Assembly (NCBI GenBank): GCA_009776715.1
Contig: WRNF01000041.1
Span: 1-5,849, forward strand
Source: Treponema sp.
GTDB lineage: Bacteria; Spirochaetota; Spirochaetia; Treponematales; Breznakiellaceae
DNA length: 5,849 nucleotides
Direction of reading: 5' to 3'
Part shown: positions 1 to 5,849 of the stretch, piece after piece
Layout: the number at the start of each line of letters is the position of its first letter
Position numbering within the stretch: the stretch's first letter is position 1
Position numbers and translations under genes: made by a program
Notes under the pieces: model-generated
What the model saw: the letters and a program-made list of their open reading frames with translations, nothing else
The model's database searches: none
What the model was told of the DNA's origin: nothing

Positions 1-1271
1 AAGAAACCCAGTCCGCCCTGGCGGCCCTTGGTACCGGTGCTGCCGTTGTTGTCAAGGGGCTGCTGGTCCCATCGCCCGCTTCAGGGCAGGATTCGGAAGT
101 TGCTGCACAGGCCCTGCGGATACTCGGCAGCGCCCCTGCTGAAAATACAGGCAGCCCCGGAACTGCACTGTACACGCCTGCGTACCCGCTGCAAAAAAAG
201 CGCCATTCGATGGAATTTCTTCGCGAGATAACGCATCTGCGTCCCAGGACCAATGTCTTTGGCGCGTTAGCCCGTGTCCGCTCAAGTTTGGCATTTTCCA
301 TTCACCGTTACTTTCAGGACAGGGGCTTTTTTTACATTAACACGCCGATTATTTCCGCGGAAGATGCCGAGGGTGCGGGGGCAATGTTTCAGGTAAGCGC
401 CCTGGATTTTGAGGCCCTGGCAAAGGCAAACGCGGGCATCGATTATGCAAAAGATTTTTTTAGCAAAAAAACTTTTCTTACCGTGTCCGGGCAGCTTGAA
501 GCGGAATGTTATGCGCAGGCACTTTCCCGTGTGTATGCCTTCGGCCCGGCCTTCCGTGCCGAAAATTCAAACACTGCCCGGCATTTGGCGGAATTTTGGA
601 TGCTGGAGCCGGAAATCGCCTTTGCCGGCCTTGATGACGATATGGCCCTGGCGGAAGATTTTCTTAAAACCGTTTTACAAAATGCCCTTGATGACTGCCC
701 CGAAGAACTGTCGTTTTTTGATGCGCACATTGAAAAGGGCTTAATTGAAAATTTAAACAAAGTTATCAATTCCCGTTTTACCCATTTAAGCTATACCCAG
801 GCGATTGCTGAACTGGAAAAGGCATCGGCGCAAGGCGCCTCCGCTCATTTTGAGTTTACGCCGAAATGGGGCTGTGATCTGCAGAGCGAGCATGAAAAGT
901 TCCTTACCGAAAAAATTGCCGGCGGCCCGGTTATTGTTACCGATTACCCACGGGAGATAAAAGCTTTTTACATGAAGCAAAATGATGACGGGAAAACAGT
1001 CCGCGCGATGGATGTCCTGGTACCCAGGCTGGGCGAAATAATCGGCGGTTCCCAGCGAGAGGAAGACCTTGAAAAACTGCTTATGCGGATGACGGAACTG
1101 GGAATGAAGGCGGAGCATTACAACTGGTATCTCGACCTTCGCCGTTACGGATCGGTTCCTCATGCGGGGTTCGGGCTTGGCTTTGAACGGCTTATTCAAT
1201 ATGTTACCGGCATGGCAAACATAAGAGATGTCATTCCGTTTCCGCGCTCTGTAGGGCAAGCGGGTTTTTAG
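1..1271 (+). CDS. asnS: Asparaginyl-tRNA synthetase, 5' end cut by window edge
   Basis: This class II aminoacyl-tRNA synthetase charges tRNA-Asn with asparagine in the cytoplasm. The reading frame is open from base 3 to the TAG at 1269-1271, giving 422 visible residues. From recall of the 466-residue E. coli enzyme, roughly 65 N-terminal residues are missing. The end of the OB-fold anticodon-binding domain is visible (TGAAVVVKGLLVPSP), then a linker, then the catalytic core. The core starts near KRHSMEFLREITHLRPRTN, a hallmark of AsnRS. Class II motif 1 is near FFYINTP (proline codon at 345). Motif 2 is FRAENSNTARHLAEFW from base 552, and its NSNT stretch favours AsnRS over AspRS. Motif 3 is GFGLGFERL at 1167-1193. 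The ATG at 210 is an internal methionine, not the start, because conserved sequence continues upstream in frame. The linker before KRHS is about 11 residues longer than in E. coli. The next gene follows after 13 bases, so co-transcription is likely. Confidence 0.97.
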   Translation, partial: ETQSALAALGTGAAVVVKGLLVPSPASGQDSEVAAQALRILGSAPAENTGSPGTALYTPAYPLQKKRHSMEFLREITHLRPRTNVFGALARVRSSLAFSIHRYFQDRGFFYINTPIISAEDAEGAGAMFQVSALDFEALAKANAGIDYAKDFFSKKTFLTVSGQLEAECYAQALSRVYAFGPAFRAENSNTARHLAEFWMLEPEIAFAGLDDDMALAEDFLKTVLQNALDDCPEELSFFDAHIEKGLIENLNKVINSRFTHLSYTQAIAELEKASAQGASAHFEFTPKWGCDLQSEHEKFLTEKIAGGPVIVTDYPREIKAFYMKQNDDGKTVRAMDVLVPRLGEIIGGSQREEDLEKLLMRMTELGMKAEHYNWYLDLRRYGSVPHAGFGLGFERLIQYVTGMANIRDVIPFPRSVGQAGF

Positions 1272-1274
1272 CAC

Positions 1275-1278
1275 AGGA
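1275..1278 (+). promoter_or_regulatory. Ribosome binding site of the carboxypeptidase gene
   Basis: AGGA lies six bases before the ATG at 1285, inside the 13-base gap after the asnS stop. The spacing is right for a Shine-Dalgarno site. It supports this ATG, which is also the only start that places a short basic n-region ahead of the signal peptide core. No promoter is evident in the gap, so expression probably depends on transcription through asnS. Confidence 0.7.
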
Positions 1279-1284
1279 AAAAAA

Positions 1285-2592
1285 ATGAAAACACTTAATG
1301 CAACAAAAAAATGCCAGCGAAACAGCATCGTAAAAAAGCTGTTTTTCTTATTCCTTTTTGCGCTGTTTGCCGGCAGGCCTTTTTCCCTTTTTGCGCAGAA
1401 TGAACAATTTTCCGGCATCAGCTTTAATACGCCTTTGCTGCTTGTGCCTTACTGCGAAACAGCGCCGGAAATAACCAGCCGTTCCGCGGTGCTGTTTGAC
1501 TATGCCACTGGGACGGTTTTGTACTCAAAAAATCCTCATCTGGAAATTCCTCCTGCATCGCTGACAAAGCTAATGACCATGCATCTTTTGCAAAAAGAGA
1601 TTGATGCAGGCAGGGCATCGCTTGACGCAATTGTTCCCATTGGCGAGGAAAGCTGGGCGAGGAACCAGCCCCTTGGCTCCAGCCTTATGTTTCTGGCCCC
1701 AGGACAAATTGTTACCTTGCGGGAATTAATGCTGGGGCTGGCTGTTTCTTCGGGAAATGATGCCGCGGTTGCAGCGGCTTTATTCCTCGCTCCTTCAGTG
1801 CAGGATTTTGCAAAACTGATGAACCGAGAGGCCCGGAGACTGGGGCTTGAAAAAACCAGTTTTGTAGAGCCTTCCGGCATATCTGAGTATAACCGCACCA
1901 CTGCGGCGGAATTTGCCGTGTTTTGCAGGGAATACCTAAGGCAGCATCCAAAAAGCCTTGCGGATTTTCATTCTGTTCCGGAATTTTCTTTTCCCAAAGT
2001 AAGCAATGTGGCCCCTGCCTTGCAAAATAATGTTAATTCAATCCGGCAGGCTAACCGTAATACCCTGTTAAAAACCTTTCCCGGCGTTGACGGCATGAAA
2101 ACAGGCTTTATTGAAGAATCCGGCTACAACATTGCCTTGACTGCGCAGAGGGACAATACCCGATTTATAACCGTGCTGCTTGGCGCCCCTGCCGATCCAG
2201 GAGGCGACAGGATTCGCGACCGTGACGCTCAGCAACTCCTTAACTGGGCATTTGCAAATTTTAAAACCGCCCATGTTAATATCGGGAACATTAAGCCGGC
2301 ACGTTTGTGGAAGGGCAGAACCCAGGCAGCAGAACTGCAGCCTGCCGAAGCTTTGTCTTTTACCGCTCCGGTAAACAGGGCGCGGGTCGGCTCTCTGAAA
2401 TACAAAATATGGATAAACGATCCGGTTATTGCCCCGCTGCCCGCTTTTTCCCCGGTAGGCTGGCTGACAGTTTTTGACGATTACGGCGAAGTCCGCCGGG
2501 TGGCGCTTGTTACCAAAGAAGAGTATCCGCAGGGGAATATTTTCAGAAGGATATGGGACAGCATCGTCTTGTTTTTTACTTACTTATTTTAA
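1285..2592 (+). CDS. Serine-type D-alanyl-D-alanine carboxypeptidase (peptidase S11, PBP5/DacA-DacF type)
   Basis: The predicted protein has 435 residues and should remove the terminal D-alanine from peptidoglycan pentapeptides outside the inner membrane, limiting cross-linking. The N-terminus has basic residues (KK at 17-18) and a hydrophobic core at about 19-30. Signal peptidase cleavage is likely after SLFA, near residue 37. The penicillin-binding motifs are all present in order: SxxK as SLTK at 92-95 (S92 is the acylated nucleophile), SxN as SGN at 156-158, and KTG at 272-274 within GMKTGF. Residues of about 335-410 fit the beta-rich PBP5 C-terminal domain. The last 16 residues (FRRIWDSIVLFFTYLF) look like the amphipathic membrane-anchoring helix of this family. 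Length and motifs match an intact enzyme. It follows asnS at 13 bases and ends tail to tail with the minus-strand regulator gene, sharing stop-codon bases. DacA, DacF and similar paralogues cannot be told apart here, so no symbol is given. Confidence 0.95.
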   Translation: MKTLNATKKCQRNSIVKKLFFLFLFALFAGRPFSLFAQNEQFSGISFNTPLLLVPYCETAPEITSRSAVLFDYATGTVLYSKNPHLEIPPASLTKLMTMHLLQKEIDAGRASLDAIVPIGEESWARNQPLGSSLMFLAPGQIVTLRELMLGLAVSSGNDAAVAAALFLAPSVQDFAKLMNREARRLGLEKTSFVEPSGISEYNRTTAAEFAVFCREYLRQHPKSLADFHSVPEFSFPKVSNVAPALQNNVNSIRQANRNTLLKTFPGVDGMKTGFIEESGYNIALTAQRDNTRFITVLLGAPADPGGDRIRDRDAQQLLNWAFANFKTAHVNIGNIKPARLWKGRTQAAELQPAEALSFTAPVNRARVGSLKYKIWINDPVIAPLPAFSPVGWLTVFDDYGEVRRVALVTKEEYPQGNIFRRIWDSIVLFFTYLF

Positions 2593-3689
2593 CCGGTAAA
2601 TTCTTTGGCAATACGGTCAAATTCCTGTTCTGTATTGCGGAATACTTTCACCAAAACGGGATCAAAATGAGTGCCGGATCCTTCTTCTATAATTGCGCAT
2701 GCATCTTTGTGGCTAAATGCTTTCTTGTAGGGCCGTTCGGTGATTAATGCGTCATATACATCCGCAATTGCCATTAAGCGCCCCTCCAGCGGGATATTAT
2801 GCCCGCTAAGACCTATGGGGTACCCGCTTCCATCCCATTTTTCGTGGTGGGTTCCCGTTATTCGTAAAGCATGGTTTAAGAAATCATGCTCTTCCATTTT
2901 GCTGATTATTTTTTCTATTATTTCAATTCCCGCTGTAACATGGGATTGCATCAATTTAAATTCCCTCTGAGAAAGTTTTGCATTTTTGCCAAGAATAATA
3001 TCGGGCACTGCAATTTTCCCCACATCGTGTAGTTTTGCCGATGATTGCACGGAGAAAATGTCCCATCCGGATATTTCATTGATATAGATGCCTTCTTTAA
3101 TCATCTCGTCAAGCAAGGCCCTTAAATACAGTTGTGTCCGTTCAATATGCCCTCCGGTGTATTTGTCGCGGAATTCAACCAATTCAATCACTGTGGTAAA
3201 AACTGCATCCTGCAGGCGCAGTACCGTGCCTGCTTCTTCCTGCACCAGGGCTTCCATATTTTTTAAATTATTTTTTAGTTTTTCATGGGTTTCCAGCAGA
3301 TCTTTTCTTTGCTTTTCATACAGCAATTCTTTATCAATTCGTTTTAAAAGAATTGGCGCTGAAAAGGGTTTGTAAACATAATCTGCCGCCCCAAGATCAA
3401 AGCCTGTCACTTCGCTTGTTGGATCATTTTTAGAAGTAAGAAAAATAACAGGAATGTTTTTATATCTTTCATCGGCTTTTAATTTTTTTATTGCTTCATA
3501 TCCGTCCATTTCCGGCATTTTAATGTCTAAAAGAATTAAATTAGGAATGACTTTATTAAGCATTTCGAAAAGCCTAATAGCAGACTGGGCAGGAAAAACC
3601 TCGTAAAAAGTCCTTAAGATGCTTCCTCCCTGATCAAGATTTGCCTGGTTGTCGTCTACTAAAAATATCTTTTCCCGCATAAAACTCAT
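2589..3689 (-). CDS. Response regulator with REC and HD-GYP domains (predicted cyclic di-GMP phosphodiesterase)
   Basis: This 366-residue cytoplasmic protein should hydrolyse cyclic di-GMP under control of phosphorylation. Residues 5-120 form a receiver domain: acidic pair D12-D13, phosphoacceptor D55 (codon 3527-3525, in LLDIKMPEMDG), T85 and K107 before PF. A charged, probably coiled-coil linker spans about 118-158. The HD-GYP domain follows, with H181 in HIER, the HD pair H221-D222 in KLHDVGK (3029-3024), H250, HHEKWDGSGYP at 281-291 (2849-2817), D310 in ADVYDAL, and GTHFDP at 339-344. All expected metal ligands and the GYP signature are present, so an active enzyme is likely, though activity is inferred. 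The ATG at 3689 is four bases after the kinase stop and has AGCAGG (3704-3699) as a possible ribosome binding site. The fourth codon (3680) is also ATG and is a possible alternative start. The adjacent kinase is its likely phosphodonor. Confidence 0.95.
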   Translation of the reverse strand: MSFMREKIFLVDDNQANLDQGGSILRTFYEVFPAQSAIRLFEMLNKVIPNLILLDIKMPEMDGYEAIKKLKADERYKNIPVIFLTSKNDPTSEVTGFDLGAADYVYKPFSAPILLKRIDKELLYEKQRKDLLETHEKLKNNLKNMEALVQEEAGTVLRLQDAVFTTVIELVEFRDKYTGGHIERTQLYLRALLDEMIKEGIYINEISGWDIFSVQSSAKLHDVGKIAVPDIILGKNAKLSQREFKLMQSHVTAGIEIIEKIISKMEEHDFLNHALRITGTHHEKWDGSGYPIGLSGHNIPLEGRLMAIADVYDALITERPYKKAFSHKDACAIIEEGSGTHFDPVLVKVFRNTEQEFDRIAKEFTG

Positions 3690-3693
3690 TCTA

Positions 3694-5849
3694 TTATACC
3701 TGCTGTTTCCAAAAATTTAAAAGTTTTTCCCTAATATTTTCCAAATACCCTTTTGAAATGTTTTCTTTAAGCCATTCCACAAGATCGCTGTCCGATGCAT
3801 ATTGATATTTATCTATTTCTGCAATTACTTCAAACGCTCCGTCTATGTTAAAATTATCACAATGCTCAATAAGTTGCAACAACAGTGTTCTGTCCGGGTA
3901 ATTTCTTTTTGGTTTCTGTTTTTCTGCGTCTGTTACAGAGAGTAAAGTTTCAATGTCATTTATTAATTTTCCAAGAGTTACAAGCAAATTTATATTATTT
4001 ATGCTGACAAAGTCATAGTCTCCGGCAGCGGCGGCATTTTCAAGAGCTGCAGCAATGTCTCCTGCCGGCGATGCGCCAATTCCGCGGGTGGAGCTTTTTA
4101 TGCCATGAACGGTTACTGCATATTCAGATAAATTCCCTTCGCTGACATCTTCTATCTTGCCAAGCAAAGAACGGGTATTTACTTGATAAGAACGCAATGC
4201 ATCCAAATACATGGTTTCGTTACCGCCAAAACGTTCCATGCCTTTTTTTATATCCAATCCTTCTATCATTTTTCCGTTTAACAATTTTGTTTTTATTACA
4301 GTATTTTCAGAAATTGTGTTTTTATTTTCAGGTTCTGTCTTTTTTGTTTTATCCCATAACCATCGCCGGATTATCTCGTCAAGGCTGGAAATGTCCATTG
4401 GCTTTGAAAGAAATGCCTGAAAGCCTGCGTTTAAAAACATCTGTTCATTGCCTGTTATTGCATTTGCAGTAAGCGCAATAATCGGTATGTTTTTTGCATA
4501 TTCGCTTCCTATTTCGCGAATTAACCGGGCTGCTTCAATTCCGTTCATTCCGGGCATCATATGATCCATAAAAATGGCGTTATATTTGATTTTTTCAATG
4601 CGTATTGCGTCAATAGCTTCTTTCCCTCTTGTAACGCAATCTATTTGCATCCCGTACAGTTTTAACAAACCTTTGGCAATGTCCAAATTGGTCAGATTAT
4701 CGTCAACAATAAGAACATGAACATCAGGCAGCCAGATGCGTTCAATCTGCATATTTCTTTCATGTTTGTTGTCATAATAACTGAAATTTTTCAGGCTCTG
4801 CGCAACTTCCCTTCCAATACGTGTATCGCTTACAAAGTCTTGCATAATTTTTACCGTAAAAACACTGCCTTTTCCGAATTCACTTTCTATGCTGACATAA
4901 CCGCTCATCATCTGGGAAAGTCTTTTGGTAATGGGAAGCCCAAGTCCCGTTCCTTCGATTATACGGTTCGCTTCCAAATCCAGTTGGGAATAATCGGAGA
5001 ATAATTTATCTATATCTTCCGTTCGAATGCCGCTGCCTGTATCCTCTACCCTAATGGTTAGCCATACTTTGCTGTTCTCGCGGATGCAGTACATGCTAAG
5101 TTGCACTGTGCCTTTATGGGTATATTTTATGGCATTTGACAGCAGGTTGCTAATAATCTGTTTTATCCTAATATCATCGCCGTGCAGTTGCGCAAACATA
5201 TCGGGTTCTATGTTTAAAATAAATGTAACAGGTTTTGCTCCAATGCGCAAAAGATTTAGCGTTATAGTATCATTAATAAGGCTTGGAACATCATAATCTA
5301 CCGATACCAATTCCATTTTTCCTGCTTCAATTTTTGAAATATCCAAAACATCATTGACAATATTAAGCAGTGTAATGCCTGCATTATAGGTCTTCTCTAT
5401 ATTTAAACGCGCCTCTGCATTTAATTTATTTCCTTCCAAAAGCAATCCGGTTAGACCTATAATGGCGTTTAACGGAGTGCGCATCTCATGGCTCATGCTT
5501 GCCAAAAAGTTGCTTTTTGCATTACTGGCTTTTTGTGCTGTATCAAGGGCTGCTTCCAGTTCTGCCTTCAGTTGCGATATTTTGGTAATGTCGTCAATAA
5601 TGCCTATCACGCTTACAACATCTCCGTTTTCAATGACTGGCGTGGTATGGGCATGGAATTTTTTGCCGTCAATTTCACAAATCCAATCCTGCGATCCTTC
5701 GTCAATGGTTTCCTGAATTTTGCTTATAATTGTTTTTAGTTTTTCATTGTCATTCTGCGCGGAATCAAGAAACCAGCCCTCATAAGACAAAGGCGAAAGC
5801 CCGAAATTTTTTATGTGTAAACCGTTAAGTAAGGTAATAATGTTGTTTC
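3694..5849 (-). CDS. Hybrid sensor histidine kinase (PAS-HisKA-HATPase-REC-Hpt), N-terminus cut by window edge
   Basis: This kinase should autophosphorylate on histidine and pass phosphate through its own REC and Hpt domains to a separate regulator. The frame is open to the right edge, giving 717 visible residues. The TTG at 5790 is not the start, because 19 further in-frame codons lie upstream. Residues below are numbered from the first full codon (5847-5845). A PAS-like end lies at about 1-88 (HTTPVIENGDVVSVIGIIDDIT), then a short coiled coil. HisKA has H120 in SMSHEMRTPLN (codon 5490-5488). The ATPase domain has an N box (NLLSNAIKYT), G1 (EDTGSGI) and G2 (EGTGLGLPITKRLS). REC has DD at 382-383, phosphoacceptor D428 (codon 4566-4564, FMDHMMPGMNG) and K482. 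Hpt has H581 in HGIKSS (codon 4107-4105). About 70 unassigned residues follow. No membrane segment is visible, so the sensor and any anchor lie outside the window. The regulator gene follows after four bases. Confidence 0.95.
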   Translation of the reverse strand, partial: NNIITLLNGLHIKNFGLSPLSYEGWFLDSAQNDNEKLKTIISKIQETIDEGSQDWICEIDGKKFHAHTTPVIENGDVVSVIGIIDDITKISQLKAELEAALDTAQKASNAKSNFLASMSHEMRTPLNAIIGLTGLLLEGNKLNAEARLNIEKTYNAGITLLNIVNDVLDISKIEAGKMELVSVDYDVPSLINDTITLNLLRIGAKPVTFILNIEPDMFAQLHGDDIRIKQIISNLLSNAIKYTHKGTVQLSMYCIRENSKVWLTIRVEDTGSGIRTEDIDKLFSDYSQLDLEANRIIEGTGLGLPITKRLSQMMSGYVSIESEFGKGSVFTVKIMQDFVSDTRIGREVAQSLKNFSYYDNKHERNMQIERIWLPDVHVLIVDDNLTNLDIAKGLLKLYGMQIDCVTRGKEAIDAIRIEKIKYNAIFMDHMMPGMNGIEAARLIREIGSEYAKNIPIIALTANAITGNEQMFLNAGFQAFLSKPMDISSLDEIIRRWLWDKTKKTEPENKNTISENTVIKTKLLNGKMIEGLDIKKGMERFGGNETMYLDALRSYQVNTRSLLGKIEDVSEGNLSEYAVTVHGIKSSTRGIGASPAGDIAAALENAAAAGDYDFVSINNINLLVTLGKLINDIETLLSVTDAEKQKPKRNYPDRTLLLQLIEHCDNFNIDGAFEVIAEIDKYQYASDSDLVEWLKENISKGYLENIREKLLNFWKQQV

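Noticed and set aside
210..212. ATG as the start of asnS
   Set aside because: AsnRS-like sequence continues in frame upstream to base 3, including the OB-fold end and the KRHS motif directly before this methionine.
28..294. Short open frames on both strands near the left edge
   Set aside because: They overlap the in-frame 5' part of asnS and encode proline-, arginine- and leucine-rich sequence typical of alternative frames in GC-rich genes.
786..1418. 210-codon open frame on the minus strand opposite the end of asnS and the start of the carboxypeptidase gene
   Set aside because: It crosses two well-supported genes on the other strand and shows no recognisable domain. It is best explained as a shadow of their codon pattern.
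2608..2638. Perfect seven-base inverted repeat GCAATAC/GTATTGC with a 17-base loop near the convergent junction, considered as a terminator
   Set aside because: The loop is long, the stem is short and AT-rich, no T-tract follows on either strand, and it lies inside the regulator coding region.
4197..5739. Several plus-strand open frames of 69-95 codons opposite the kinase gene
   Set aside because: They are short, lack recognisable domains and lie wholly within a well-supported minus-strand coding region.
5788..5790. Minus-strand TTG as the start of the sensor kinase
   Set aside because: The frame stays open to the window edge and the upstream residues continue a PAS-like domain, so the true start is outside.

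Overview
The window is almost entirely coding. It holds four genes in two convergent pairs, and the largest non-coding gap is 13 bases. Both edges cut through genes: the left edge removes the start of asnS, and the right edge removes the start of a sensor kinase gene. I see no RNA gene, CRISPR array, insertion sequence or attachment site. The organism cannot be named from this sequence alone. Gene content and protein style (AsnRS, a PBP5-type carboxypeptidase, a hybrid kinase next to a REC/HD-GYP regulator) would suit a spirochaete of the Treponema type or a Gram-positive anaerobe. I lean to the former at low confidence.

Left half, plus strand (1-2592): the last 422 codons of asparaginyl-tRNA synthetase (asnS) are followed 13 bases later by a serine D-alanyl-D-alanine carboxypeptidase. 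The carboxypeptidase has a signal peptide, all three active-site motifs and a C-terminal membrane-binding helix. The tight spacing suggests one transcript that joins translation and cell-wall housekeeping.

Right half, minus strand (2589-5849): a hybrid sensor histidine kinase comes first in transcription order and enters from the right edge. Four bases after its stop begins a response regulator with an HD-GYP output domain. Reading the domains in order gives a complete His-Asp-His-Asp phosphorelay: kinase H-box, kinase REC, kinase Hpt, then the REC of the regulator. The predicted output is hydrolysis of cyclic di-GMP. The sensor input is mostly outside the window; only a PAS-like remnant is visible. 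After the Hpt domain the kinase carries about 70 residues of unassigned helical sequence that may be a two-unit repeat.

The two pairs meet tail to tail with their stop codons sharing the bases TTAA at 2589-2592, and no hairpin-plus-T-tract terminator is visible there. Base composition also changes at this point: sampled lines on the left are about 50-58% GC, against about 22-37% on the right. Nothing in the window is clearly a new system; the most interesting items are the phosphorelay pair, the kinase tail and the terminator-free convergent junction.
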